Below the pieces are notes generated by a model. The model did not search any database, was not told where the DNA came from, and worked only from the letters and a program-made list of their open reading frames with translations. A stretch of DNA of 64,000 bases, taken from positions 308,001 to 372,000 of the forward strand of contig JBAJFG010000071.1 of NCBI GenBank assembly GCA_037903475.1. The letters run 5' to 3'. The DNA is from Ancylostoma caninum. Taxonomy: Eukaryota > Nematoda > Chromadorea > Rhabditida > Ancylostomatidae. The position numbers were made by a program, and so were the translations under genes. Numbering within the stretch: the stretch's first letter is position 1; the number at the start of each line of letters is the position of its first letter. Positions 22,901 to 34,649 of this stretch are shown piece by piece.

Positions 22901-25900
22901 TAGCCAAAAAGGCAATGATGGATTCCTCCATCCGATATTTTTCGCTTCAAAAGGCCTCTCAAAAAGTGAGAAAAACTATCACGTCACAGATTTAGAGGCC
23001 CTCGCCGCTGTATTCGCAATGAGAAGGTTTCACATGTTCATCTACGGGCTCGAAGTGGAACCTTACACCGATCACCAACCCCTCAAAGCACTCTTCGAAA
23101 GAACAAATGTCTCCGCCGTATACTGCGCTGGGCGTTGGAACTCCAAAAGTACAATTTGAAAATCATATACCTTAAAGGCCAGGCAAACAAGGTTGCGGAC
23201 GCGCTCAGCAGAGGGCCTGTAAGTCCAGAACAAATGGAAGCCACAGAGTCCCCGATCAATGAGTGCACTGTTGCTACCGTACGAAGCGAGCCTGAGTGGA
23301 CTTCAGAACTCCGCAAAGATAAAATATATGGGAGAATCATTGATGACCTCGAGAGCGTAGTCCTGCCAACACACTCTAAAAAGCTCAAAATAGCGGATTT
23401 TGCCATGATTGAAGGCTATCTCGCACTTCTGGAAAACCATTACATACGAAGAGTAGTGCCTCACAGTCATAGGAAAAGCCTTTTCTTAGATGCCCATGCC
23501 GGACTGCTCGTTGGTCACTTTGGTCACAAAAGGATCCTTCGCTCCCTTTCGCAACGCGTCTTCTGGGAAACAATGCGTAGCGATGTGATCAAATGATGTG
23601 AAGAATGCAAAACGTGTATTTTGCAGAACAACAAACAAACTACCACCTCACCATTCAAACCAATAACCACCTCGAAACCATATGAGATAATAGGAATCGA
23701 CATCCTTGAAATGGGCCCTACCACAGAAGGGAATAGATACACCAGGGTCAAGCGTGATTATGGTAAAAAGTCGACCCCCATACGACCCCCCCCCCCTTTG
23801 AGCCACCAAAAATACGACCCCCCCCCCTCTGCACACAAATTTCCTTCTATGCTTGCAGAGTTTAGATATTTAGATATCCCATTTCAGGTGTTCGTACTGC
23901 GAGAGGTGTGGTGGAGCCAGAGCATAGGAAGGAGAAAGAGGCTCTTTTGTATCTAACTGGTTGTTTGGAAGTTTTTTGGAAAACGTTGAAATGTACGCGG
24001 TGGACAAAAAAACGTGCATTAACTATGCAATGTTGCTTACGTAACTAATGAGGCTCGAACACATCAAGAAAAAACATCTATATACATACATCATCTATAT
24101 GGTGAAGGGTTCGACCCCCTACCGAGGCTAAAATTTTTGCTGAGGGTTAAAGCGTGCGCGGTGAGCGAATTTCAGTCTGAAAGCGTCCGTACAGAGTTTC
24201 TAAACGAAATACCTTCGTATTCGTCACGAAAAACAACCATACGCATCATCAACATGGTCTAGGGTTCGATCCCCTCCGAGGCTAGAATTTTTGCATGGCG
24301 TAAAATGACACGCGCTTGTAGTTGATTCGAGATAATCGACCGTAAAGCACGAAATAACTGTTTATAGGGGTGGTGGACTGGGTAGGACTTTCAGTACGGA
24401 CGTGCGAAAATTTCAGCCTAAAATTTTGACTCGTTCAGAGGCATGGTTGTAGTCGGACACGAATATCAGAAGATCTGGCCCGTTGAGGTCCCAATTTTTT
24501 TCAGGTTTTTAATAGTCGAAGGTTTGCGCTTTCAGGCTGTACAGCTCGTTTTTCCGCATCTGCTTCTTCCGCGATTCAACTCCGTCGATAAAAACATGGG
24601 AAAAAGGCCATTTTTATCGACGAAACCTCATCTCCGTAATTCCCGTGCTGAATCTTTCCTCGTGAAGTTGGAGACCTGAAACTTGGGGTTAAAGCACTAT
24701 TGGGTAGGGTCCATAAAATGGCTTTTTACCGGCCTGCAGGACTGGGTAGGACTTTCAGTACGGACGTGCGAAAATTTTAGCCTAAATTTCTACCTCCTAT
24801 TCCACACTAAGGCACCCCCCTCCCGACCACGACCCCCCCTCTTTCCCCACCCCCCCCCCCTGTACGACCCCCCCCCCTTGATAATTTATCGACACACGCT
24901 TGACCCTGAGATACATCCTCAGCGTAGTGGACCATTTCACAAAATTCTGCGGTGCCTACCCTATTCCGACCAAGGCAGCGGAAAGCGTATCCCGTGTTTT
25001 ATTTGAAAGATGGATTTCAGACGGATGTCGCCTCCCAAAATGCATTCCGTCGGATCAGGGGACAGAGTTCGAAAACAACTTCATGACTGAACTGACTCGG
25101 CTGATGGGTATCAAACAAATATTCACCAAAGGCTACAATCCGAGGGAGAATGGCCTAACCGAAAGATTCAGCAGAACAATCATAGGACTGTTGTGGAAAA
25201 AGGTGAATATCCCAGTTGAGTGGGATAAACTCTTGCCCCATTGCGTCCTAGCGTATAACTCTATGGTTCATGAATCAACAGGAGAGTCACCCTTTTTCCT
25301 TCTGCATGGTTACGACTGTAACATTCCCTGGGACTCTCTTCCGGACAAGGAAATAAGCGAGTACATGGTAGATATAGATTTGTATGTAAACGAGCTAGTA
25401 GTGGGCCTTAAACTCGCTCATGACTTCGCCAGGGCAAACAATGAGCGCGCAAGATACCGCATGAAGCGCTACTACGACGCACACAAGGAGTTCTCGGAGC
25501 GACCTTTCCCCGTAGGGGAGAGAGTGTATATGCGCGTACCTTCAGAAAAGGCATACTCAAAACATCCCAAACTCATAAACGAGTGGAGTGGTCCGTTTCG
25601 CATAAGAGATTGCAGCCAAAATAGTGCCGTTATTACTCCCATCAATGGTAGTGCCGAGCCAATGCGAGTGCAGTTTGATCTTTTACAAAGGGTGCCCAAA
25701 GGTGTTGACAATGAACCTGTCGACACTACCCGAAAACGTGGAAAAAGGGGGAGACCTAAAAAGAATAAAGCCCCTCGAAGTAACATCATTTGTTGCAGAG
25801 TCGATGTCGGACCTCCGCAGGAAGACCCACTCCATTCATTCCATCAGTGCACGTGCAACATTTTTCATGCGAAAGCACAAGCCGCATTACCCAGCCTGCG

Positions 25901-28900
25901 CTCAGATCTTGCACGGTCGAAGCCTGTGAACAACATGTTCCAGTTGGCCAACGTCGTCTCAATTGTCCTGGATCCCTTCTGAAAAGATCGCCGCAAGGAG
26001 TTGGAGCTGCTAAACAAAGACTCGAAGCATCTCACAGTCTTGGGCCTCGCACATGCCATTGCTGCACACAGATCCAGCTATTACGCCTTCGGAATAGCCC
26101 TAAAAGCCGCTCACGGCAAACGGATTGTCCATCCTCCTCTTTTCCCGCAGCACCCAGGATATCATATTGAATCCTACTACGCACAGGCTATAGAGCGTCT
26201 TGACCAGGTGCCTCAAAACTATGATGATTCTCCAGCCAATCCCGCCATTACCGCCATGCCTCCACCCTTCCCCCGCGGGGAAACCGAACTCGAGGAGAGC
26301 GACAAGGCCAAAATAATGGTGTACACCACCTTTGACAGTTTAGCGACGCAGCTAAATGAACGCCCCATCTCCGCTGCTATCGTCCTAGTATGGCCAGATT
26401 CAATGCCATCAACAGTGCATCTGAACCGGACCATGCGCGCTCTGGAACGCCACCTCCAGTGTGGCGGCACTTGGGACATGTACCCGCCACCATATGAGGA
26501 AGGCCGCCGGGAAGCTTGGCACGAGATAAAGAGGCTGTGTGCCGAAGTCGTGGAGGTTCTCACAGGGCCGGCCCGCGGATTTGACGCCCACGTGGTTGAT
26601 TCGTACGGGACCATCGACGAGGCGGTAGTCCTGGGACACCCAGCCACAAGCTTGGGGACAAGCCTCAGACGAGGAGACTGCAAATATCAGCCATGGCAAG
26701 TCGCAGTCTATCTCAATCAACTAAGAAAATTCGCCATGAATACACTGTCATTGCGGCACTTCTTCGTGAAGAAAAGAGACAAGCGAGACGAGGAGCGAGG
26801 AGACGACAAGGACGAAAGAAAGAAGCCGCCGAAGAAGAAGAGAAAGATGACCCGACAGGACGTCATGTACCTGCGCGACGCGAAGACCGAACGCCAGAAG
26901 CAATCATACCTGATCAAGCAGAAAGGAAAGCACTACGTCCCTAAATGATGTGTAGCCGTCGGAGCCTGGCTCCTGAAAAAGGGGCGTGTAAAGTAGATGA
27001 AACATATTGTTGTTCATAATTGTTTATGTTTGTTAACCCGTGCTAGTGTTCGTTTCTTTATTTCTCAATCGATACTGTTGTACCCGTGCACCTTGATGGC
27101 CGGCGCCACGATCTGTCTCTGCCGCCTCTTATGATCTACCGGTGTTTACTTGCTGGCGCTTTTTAGCCTCTCTATTCCCTCGCCACCGGTATAAAAGGCC
27201 GAACCCCCTGGCATAGAACACTTTTTCTTCGCTATTACGACCTGCCCTCCCTCAGCTCGTTAGTCGCCGGTCATTCCCCCCCCCTCGGCCTACTTGTCAC
27301 TAAATCAATAAAAAGTTACACGACGGAACCCTCTGTGACACATCCGCCGAATAACCCAGCAACAGAGAAAACCCACAGTACAATGTACTCAGATAACTGG
27401 ATAAGGCAAACGCAGCACAATCTGGCAAGCCACACCCCCAAGAAATGGAAGGCAGACATTGCTGCAAGAGGATGAACTGGGGCATTCCGTCTGCTAAGAG
27501 CAGCATACCCCGTGTTTCGGCTGCATTTTCTGCCCGATGAACTGTGGTGCAGTTTAACCTGCGTTCTGCCTGCTCCTTGCCACGTGGCGACACGCCCCCG
27601 TGCATATAAGTCGCTGGTTGAGCATCAAAGTTTAGTCGTGTCTCCGCTCCGGCGGAGACAAGGGGAGCCCAGCGAGACTCGTCAGGCTGGTTGAGGCCGG
27701 GGTAAAACCGTGGCCCAGTGCAATAATTATTATTTATGGATGAGCTTGTGTAAGCATCCACTTACCCAAGACTGCAGGAACGTAGCCCTGTGACCAGATT
27801 GAGCTGCGATCCTAGGTTTGAGACATGCAAACCAGTTCATCGCCCCCGAAACACAGCCTTCTAGGGGCGAACGCAGCTCGTGGGGCGACAAAATAAGCTT
27901 TCACCTCGCGGTGTAACTGCTGTTGAAACGTGTTCGGCCTGCGTTCGCGTCCCAGAATCTCTCAGTAGGTTGCTTCAAGCTACAAAGTCTTTATTTACAT
28001 TTTTTGGCATTATTCGACTGTATACTTTGCTATGCCACTTTGTTATTATATTATGCACCAATCACAAAAATCATGCTAATTCTTAAGCCCTCTTTTTGTA
28101 CGTAACGGTAGGCATACAGTATACTTGCACATTTATTCAAACGCTCGAGTGTTGAATACTTCGACTTTCGAATGATCGAATAAATTCGAAAATGAGAAAA
28201 AAACCCTCGCGATTACACGAGCGGGCTCAGAACATAGGATTTTTGAATACGCAAACATTTGAATGAGTTCTATTTCGAATGGTTCATTCGAATAAACGTG
28301 CAAATTTAGTATACAATATGGCGGGAGCAACAGATAACAGGTGCTTCGAAAACATTTTCTAAGACAGAAATTGTGCTCTAGCTTATTTTTGTTCTTGCCA
28401 CTAGTATTTATTACGCATATTCATTTTTTCTCTTAATTTTAGAGTGACTTTAACTTTTGAAAATCTGGCCCCAAAGCGGTGGAGAACCCGGGTCTTTCTC
28501 CGAAAAGAGAATTACGCAAAAATCAAGCAGGGTCAGAAGCAAATCTGAGATTTCCAACTGCTCCTTCGCATACCTTATAATTCACCGCCAGTCGTGCTTA
28601 TTCACACTATGCACAACTCAAATTATATCGACATTGAATTCGGGGGGGGGGGGGGGGGGGGTGGGAGGAGGTTCGCATAAGTGCAATACGCGTAGAAATT
28701 ACTGAGGTGGTGTAATGCTGTATAGAACCGTGTACAGGTGCACGGAACGCTTTTTCAACAAAATGGAGGCCAAGAAACAAAGAAGATAGGGCGGTTCACG
28801 ACCCCTTCCTGGACAATGGGACCGAACAATTCGAAGATGAAGATGAGTGGATGAGTGGGAAAGTAAAAAGTTCCGATGTGTCATCCTAACTTCACAATGC

Positions 28901-30146
28901 AATGCGTCATCCTGAAACTTGGGTAGAGTCATAAACAACTGGTATAGCCCCGGGAGTGTTCGCTTTTTGCCCATACGTTGGACTGAAGTTTGTGAGTCAG
29001 TGTGAGTGTGAATGCTCTGCCCTTCGTTATGCTTCACTTTGTCCGTTCATTACAGCTTGTAATTACATGCTGACAGCTTCCAAAGCTTGGTATTTCTCAA
29101 CTAATCAAAAAGTTGGTTGGAAAGATTGTTTGCTCTTCAACTTGTCATGCATTGTTCTCGGCATCACACTGAGATTCTATCTTATGCAAAATCTCAAGAA
29201 TATGTATTTTATGTTGGGCTAGGATTCATAAGAAGCTAACCAAAAAAAAACAAATATCGATTAGCTTTATTCGGACACTTACCACCCAAACGTAGGTCGT
29301 TTTGCCTTCTTGAACATGAAAAAAAAAACAGCCAAATGTGATTCAAACGGTACCCTATTTCGATTTATCACCTTAGCGATAATCTAACAGCAAAATTGAG
29401 CTCTCCTCCCTGGTAAAGGACCGGTATCAACAACTTTCTATACACCGTGCTATCAGGACCCAATGCACGAAGATGGTAGGTGTCCAATAACCTTGGTCAG
29501 CGCGTTTGGTAATCCTATAGGCTATGTAATCGTAGGAGGCGCAAGACGTGAATAGTTGATTTGTTATCCTGGTCTTGCGTCGTTATGTGTTTATGAATCG
29601 CGGTCCCTCGACACATCTTGGAGAGGTGAGTAGTCTCTTACCCATGAGTATAGTTACCCATGGGTAACAGCCGAATGCAGGCAACGTCACCTGTGAGTAG
29701 ACGTAGGCATGGGTAAACACCAAGCAAAGGGTAAACTTCGGTACGTTACGTTTACTACGTGTAGTCTCAATGATGCAGGCACTTTAAGACTCGTTCAGTT
29801 GACGAATGTGAAGGCCGGTTAGGTTCCATGCAAAAGGGAAACTTACAATTTAGTATGAGCAATGAGTAGATCACTTTTCGTCGCTTCCATTGGTCTCACT
29901 ATAGTGTCATCAGATACGAGTTGCCATTCTGGAAATAATGGATAACTCTTCGGGAAGATTCGTACCTTGAAGCAGAGCCTACCCTTCAACTTCGCGTAAA
30001 CTCTCCCCCATTTGCCTGCATCGAAAGGATGGCATTTCTCTATGCCGAACATTTTGACATCGTAAATTTCATGAAAGACCAGAGGACACTGGTGGTCCGA
30101 GATATCAACAAGTAGATCGGTTGCTAGGGCTCTGTCCACATTAGTT
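19996..30146 (-). CDS. hda-11: HDAC11-type histone deacetylase, 5' half in five exons
   Basis: Class IV histone deacetylase; the family removes acyl groups from lysine using a zinc ion. Exons, minus strand: 30146-29993, 29928-29847, 20483-20373, 20282-20187, 20116-19996. They join in phase. Diagnostic blocks in order: PLVFHEIYDVKMFG, EKCHPFDAGKWGRVYAKLKE, MEATKSDLLIAHTK, LYLNSLYSPCILAKVVEVP, RYQCGGTVAACRLALDRGWA, LGGGFHH (catalytic His pair), GGGFCVYADISLALKILF and VDLDAHQ (zinc-binding Asp and His). The fourth intron may instead use a GC donor at 20190 and acceptor at 20109, giving the human-like spacing HH-x5-GGGF. The start exon is not seen. Exons after DLDAHQ (rest of the deacetylase fold, NAGTD and GGY blocks) are not recognised in the window, so the gene is truncated, rearranged or continues beyond 19996 in sequence I cannot resolve. 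The intron 29846-20484 is filled by mobile DNA. Confidence 0.88.
20520..21010. repeat. Degenerate TTGGCAATACATTT repeat, part 2
   Basis: Same words as 19230-19610 (GGCGACACATTTGRC, TTTGGCAAT), imperfect spacing, inside the long hda-11 intron. Confidence 0.6.
21184..21585 (+). repeat. 5' LTR of gypsy element
   Basis: 402 bp. Contains GGTATAAAAGGCC near 21390 and AATAAA at about 21515. Some ten or more differences and small indels from the 3' LTR suggest a moderately old insertion. Confidence 0.95.
21586..23159 (+). pseudogene. Gypsy reverse transcriptase and RNase H
   Basis: Frame from the LTR to 22670 holds the protease-RT linker and the RT: VRKDGT-like VQKKDGTLRLCIDYRKLN, FSTLDLASGYWQI, LPFGLASSPAVFQRLM and catalytic YLDD. 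A TAG stop at 22668-22670 interrupts the connection; the same frame goes on with the RNase H domain (VHINTSYLGLGAILSQ where DAS is usual, SKSEKNYHVTDLEALA, YTDHQPLKAL). A frameshift near 23120 ends it. The gag and protease part is absent. Confidence 0.93.
23135..25982 (+). pseudogene. Gypsy integrase, split by a hAT-like insertion
   Basis: Frame 23135-23596 completes RNase H (KGQANKVADALSRG) and gives the integrase zinc-binding HHCC region (HAGLLVGHFGHKR) up to a TGA. The core begins EIIGIDILEMGP (first catalytic Asp) and is cut after NRYT by the insertion 23743-24908. It resumes at 24909 with RYILSVVDHFTKF, then CIPSDQGTEF (second Asp) and NPRENGLTERF (Glu). The C-terminal part has RVQFDLLQRV and a basic tail (KRGKRGRPKKNK), and stops at a TGA (25980-25982). 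Confidence 0.93.
23743..24908. mobile_element. hAT-like non-autonomous insertion
   Basis: Ends CAGGGTCAAGCGTG and CACGCTTGACCCTG are perfect 14-bp inverted repeats. The flanks AGATACAC (23735-23742) and AGATACAT (24909-24916) are an 8-bp target duplication with one mismatch, the hAT length. Removing it restores NRYI in integrase. Inside are C-rich tracts and two pairs of direct repeats (around TGGTSNAGGGTTCGA at 24100 and 24250, and GGACTGGGTAGGACTTTCAG at 24372 and 24730). No transposase frame. Confidence 0.88.
26001..26948 (+). CDS. Unknown extra ORF of the gypsy element
   Basis: A 315-codon frame between integrase and the 3' LTR, ending TGA-free up to TGA at 26946-26948. It is in the same frame as the integrase ORF, separated only by the TGA at 25980, so it may be a readthrough extension. 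It has no signal peptide or membrane segment, so it is not an envelope-type protein. It holds a Pro-rich stretch (PPLFPQHPGY, MPPPFPRGE), a central part with IVLVWPDSMPS, and a very basic C-terminus (KKPPKKKRKMTRQDV). No zinc knuckle. I do not recognise the family. It could be a displaced Gag-like protein, an accessory protein, or the true C-terminus of Pol. Confidence 0.6.
   Translation: MELLNKDSKHLTVLGLAHAIAAHRSSYYAFGIALKAAHGKRIVHPPLFPQHPGYHIESYYAQAIERLDQVPQNYDDSPANPAITAMPPPFPRGETELEESDKAKIMVYTTFDSLATQLNERPISAAIVLVWPDSMPSTVHLNRTMRALERHLQCGGTWDMYPPPYEEGRREAWHEIKRLCAEVVEVLTGPARGFDAHVVDSYGTIDEAVVLGHPATSLGTSLRRGDCKYQPWQVAVYLNQLRKFAMNTLSLRHFFVKKRDKRDEERGDDKDERKKPPKKKRKMTRQDVMYLRDAKTERQKQSYLIKQKGKHYVPK
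26987..27377 (+). repeat. 3' LTR of gypsy element
   Basis: 391 bp, collinear with the 5' LTR, TATA box near 27190 and AATAAA near 27310. Confidence 0.95.
27387..27970 (+). repeat. Dispersed repeat R, copy 1
   Basis: About 590 bp matching 48485-49182 in inverse orientation, for example CATATAAGTCGCTGGTTGAG, CGGCGGAGACAAGG-type, CTTACCCAAG and TTGAGCTGCGATCCTAGGTT. A TATA-like string (27604) and LTR-like size suggest a solo LTR or promoter-bearing repeat, but no target duplication was found. The gypsy element ends 10 bp away. Confidence 0.7.
28119..28314. mobile_element. Small foldback MITE
   Basis: Inverted ends GTATACTTGCACATTTATTC and, on the other strand, GTATACTAAATTTGCACGTT with FTATTCRAA-like continuation; the interior has further TCGAATG palindromes. 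Confidence 0.6.
28315..29846. other. Intronic sequence of hda-11 without other gene
   Basis: A run of about 19 G at 28641-28659 is the only notable feature. Palindromic ACCCATGGGT strings lie at 29640-29720. Confidence 0.4.
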
Positions 30147-32429
30147 CTGACATAAGAAAACGAGTCGACAGGAAGCACAGTGATTAGAGAATTAAAAAAA
30201 TGTCCGAGATGAATAAGACCTACGGTGCCAATCTTCCAGTGGCGGCTTCGCCCCGTCTGGAAGAAGACTTCGATGAAGATGTTTTGTTCAAAGACATGCA
30301 TCAATGCACGTTCGCCGCTCGCACCATAGTAGACCAGCTAAATGAATCCTGCCTATATTTCCAACAAACAACTCTCGGAAATTTTCCACTTCCTGCACTT
30401 CACACTTAGGCCCATGGCATACTTCAGTGCGACACCGTCGCGGTGAGGAAAATGAATGGAAATAATGGGAACAAAATGTTACGAGTTCTAATATCTTATC
30501 ACACAATTTGCGTGGGATACCGTGCTGGCATAGGAGCCACTGTGAGAGAACTTGTGGTGAACGGTAGCAGCGACAGCGTCGCTGTGTAGTATGCCTTGGG
30601 CATTAGCGAGATAACTTTACATCATTGTCATATCTTAGGAGTGTTTCCGAGAAGTTTTTTTTATGGTAGGAATTCCTAGATGACGCAGGTCACAGTCTCA
30701 TGATTTGCTACAAAAGGCGAAAAACCCGTCTTCAAGCCAAGCGAGAGAAGGGCATTCTTTTACCTCTATATGCTGGCCATTAGGTGACCCCCATGGCGGT
30801 TATAAGAGTTTATGAGGAAGCTGTAAGTTGCAGGTGTGTCTTCAGTCAATGCTCCGCCCCAACGCTTCCCAAAATAAGGATTCGAAAACGGGTGTTTCGA
30901 CGCTTACGCGGAGATTGATGCAAAATAATGTAACCAGCGACAATTGATTATTTCAACAGGTTGAAAATCTCCAAAATTTGAATCAGGTAAAGGTTGCATT
31001 CACTCCTATGCAGCGATGGATACCTTCTGCAATGCAATGCACCACATAGCAGGCAAGTGGTAAATTTCTCATACGGTCAAAATTCAAAGCATTATGATAA
31101 TCAGTGCTTACCAAGTGCTGCGCCCTGGCTCCGAACAAGAATTCGTGATTCAGCCGTAGACTAAAAAAAGTAACGACATTTGAGAGGAAGAAGAAGAAAG
31201 TAAACGGCACCATCATCACCGAACCAACAGCAAAAGATTTGGAGGAGAGGGTTTTTTAGCTGAGTGAGCATGAGAGGAGGAGGTTTGAACTGGTCCCTCT
31301 TTTTTTCTCTTCGAAGACTAGAACATTTTCTGAAGGTGATCTCACCCACAGACGGATACAGAATCCCTTGTGAGTGTAAGGGATGAGAGGTAAGTGTTCT
31401 TGAAAGAAGAAGTTTATGATTTTTTTTATTAATTCGTTTCAAATTAACTTAATTCCGGTTTCCTAGTCGTATTAATATTTTCCAAATATTTATTTTAATT
31501 GAATCAGCAATGATTTTTTGATAACATTACAAATGATTCTTCTACGGATGCTGGCTTCAATTACGTATTCAATTTTTGAAACCTGCATTGATTTCTCAGC
31601 TGATCAGGACCTCTTGTGTTTCAAGAACAAACAGCTGATAAGAAGCAGCGTTTCTGAAATTTTCGCATTCATGCAAACCCACAACCGCGATTCTCTCTCA
31701 ATTCGCTGTGTGAACACTCCGAAGCCAGAAATTTTGCAGCTTCCAGCGAACTCCGGCACCATGACAATGCGAAAATTCAACATTACACTGCATCATTGGC
31801 GAGAATTTTCGTGGATAGTGGTCTTGAGCCAGCTAACGCTGCGAAGGGTCATGTCATCTTCTTCTGCACTGCAGTATTTGGATTACTTCCCGGCTGTTAA
31901 GTCACGGAAACGCCTCCAATTTCGAGCAGGTTACTCTATTTGAACAAATGCTCACTTAGCCCGTTTTCACCCCCACATTTTTCTACCAACAATTTAACCA
32001 TTTCAATTTTCTTTTCATCACTTTCACCGATTGTCTAGTTGATCTGATCCTCTGGTCCTCTTATCTACTGATGAGCTCAAGAGGACCGATCAGTTAAATG
32101 GTACGTCTTCACCAAAGGCAAAACTAATTCTCCTCACCTCTTTTATATCCTAACTTTTCTATGTTGGGAAATTGGGAGACCGTCAAAATGTACCTAATTC
32201 GCATCGTCCATGGAAAATCAACCCCCCGCCCCCACCCCACCCACCCCTCACCACCCAGCTACTCTATGGTTGGTTAGTCGAATATGTGAATACTGGGTAG
32301 CTGAAGAAGCCGAGAGTACGAAAAAAGCATTGCGGAATTTTAAGACGAAACGTTGGATGATTTTAATTTTCGTCTTCCTCGCTAAGGAACAGCGCTTCTG
32401 CTTCCATTAACACCAGCACCAGTTCCACA
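30147..32429. other. No gene seen
   Basis: Probably contains the unseen first exon or promoter of hda-11 (minus strand), but no exon could be placed. A 141-codon plus-strand frame at 31518-31943 has no family or splice support. Confidence 0.3.
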
Positions 32430-32450
32430 TCATAGTTAATATTAATTGGT

Positions 32451-33083
<633 letters not shown>

Positions 33084-33419
33084 AAGAGAACCAGCCACTG
33101 TCGTCAAAAACCACCGATACCATCGTGTTCAGCGCATCGAGTTATGCACAAAAAAGTTGCAAATTTTGATTTTTACCTTGATTTAAAGGTGTTTTGGGCC
33201 AGGTTTGTCATGTTCAGACATGTCAATGGCCGACAGTTGCTTTCAACACGGTCGGAATAAGTGAGATCTATGACTACGTGATCTTATAAAAGGATAGAGA
33301 CGGGTAGGACAGTTTTATAATGAAGAGGAGAAACCAGGCGGACGAGGGATGACATGGATGAGGGTTGCGCCCGCACAGAGGTGGGGAAGGTGACATGAAA
33401 CGAGCCTAGGGCTATGTCA

Positions 33420-33645
33420 GAGGTGCGTCGGCGCTCGGTAGGGGAAGAGTTGCCGTTGAAGGGAGAACAGCGGTGAGAGTGATCCGCCGGCGCCCATAAG
33501 TGGGGGAAACGGGTCCAGCGTTGTGATATGAGTGCGCCGGCGTCCAAAAGCGAGGAAACGCCTGGAGTTGGTTCCCACGGTGTGATAAGGGTGCGCCGGC
33601 GTCCAAAAGCGGGGAAACGCCTGGAGTCGGGTGTGATAAGGGTGC
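33420..33645. repeat. 59-bp array in element D
   Basis: About four partly degraded units with GATAAGGGTGCGCCGGCGTC. Confidence 0.85.
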
Positions 33646-33922
33646 ACATGAGTTCACGTCTAATCCCAGTTTGCACTTACTCTGTCAATTTTTACTATTT
33701 ACGTCCATCACAGCGAACCGAATTGCGTTACCACAAATTGTTGGTAAGGAGCTGTCCACAGTGGGTCTATCGTTCCATGAACCGCGGTAAAGAATACTTC
33801 TCTGTGGATAGTGTCTGTTCATCCACCTGCACTAATCTTATCTGAAGACAATGAGAATATGCGAGCGAAGAGAGCACGAAAAGAAGCGTGAGAGTCCGGC
33901 GTTAACCGGACGGTCAGGCTGG

Positions 33923-34649
33923 TGTTACGACATTTCAAGCCCACGTACATACATATAGGAAACTCCAAACGTACGTAGACAAGAGTCGAGATCGCGGCGC
34001 GGCTCTCACAGGCAGAGACGCAGGCGCACACTATGCTGAGCTCCCGTGACTCTGCCCAAAAGAGCCGCGTCGCGATCCTGACTCTTGACTGCGTCCGTTT
34101 GGAGTTCTCTGTGTGCAATTCCATGCAGAAAAATTCAAATCTTACTCTGTAACCCTAGCTCACTAAATCGTATTTTTGATTCGTGAGCGGAGCATACAGT
34201 TCTGGCTGCGCAAGGATGAACTGCGCTGCTCCTGCTACAGGCGCTATGCGGGTGGACTCAAGCTCTCACGATATTGCTGAGCTCGCTGGCTCTTACTAGG
34301 TCGGGTACCTCTTGACACTTGGCCTTTTCACGTTTTCATTCGCCTCGCTCAGAAATTTGGGTGACGACCGTCCAAATTACAAAAACATGACCTGCGCCTG
34401 TCGCCCCGCCGCAGCGGCTGACGTCACCGACCTGAACCATTTGATCGATCAATATGGGCATGATCGATCAGTTCGACTGAGACGCTCCTAGCGGTTGCGC
34501 ACTCCCCTTCCCACACTCCTTACCAGCACCTCGTAGTTTTAATATTACCATTAAGAAAAGTGTTTCTCCTTAGTCTGTTTTCGTGAAGTAATCATTCGTA
34601 GAAGATAATCGGTCGAGATTGCTCTGTTTGCAGCTTTCCTGGGACTGCT
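33923..34649. other. No gene seen; imperfect inverted repeat
   Basis: GTCGAGATCGCGGCGCGGCTC near 33990 and GAGCCGCGTCGCGATCCTGAC near 34070 are near-inverse and could form a hairpin of about 110 bp with flanks ACTCCAAACG / CGTTTGGAGT: a small foldback element. Confidence 0.5.

Larger units (their letters stand above)
21184..27377 (+). mobile_element. Gypsy-type LTR retrotransposon, gag/protease deleted
   Basis: Two LTRs (21184-21585 and 26987-27377) start TGTAAAG and end ACCCACA, flanked by the 4-bp target duplication GTAC (21180-21183 and 27378-27381). A TGG-starting candidate primer site follows the left LTR (21586) and a purine tract (GAAAAAGGGG) precedes the right LTR. Internal order is RT, RNase H, integrase, then an extra reading frame. 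No Gag or protease lies between the left LTR and RT. A 1166-bp hAT-like element sits in integrase. It lies in the hda-11 intron, antisense to that gene. Confidence 0.95.

Noticed and set aside
24089..24297. tRNA-like B-box strings (GGGTTCGATCCCC) in the hAT-like insertion
   Set aside because: No A box at proper distance and no cloverleaf; they are part of internal direct repeats.
31518..31943. 141-codon plus-strand frame
   Set aside because: No splice signals fitting, no family; AT-rich codon mix looks random.
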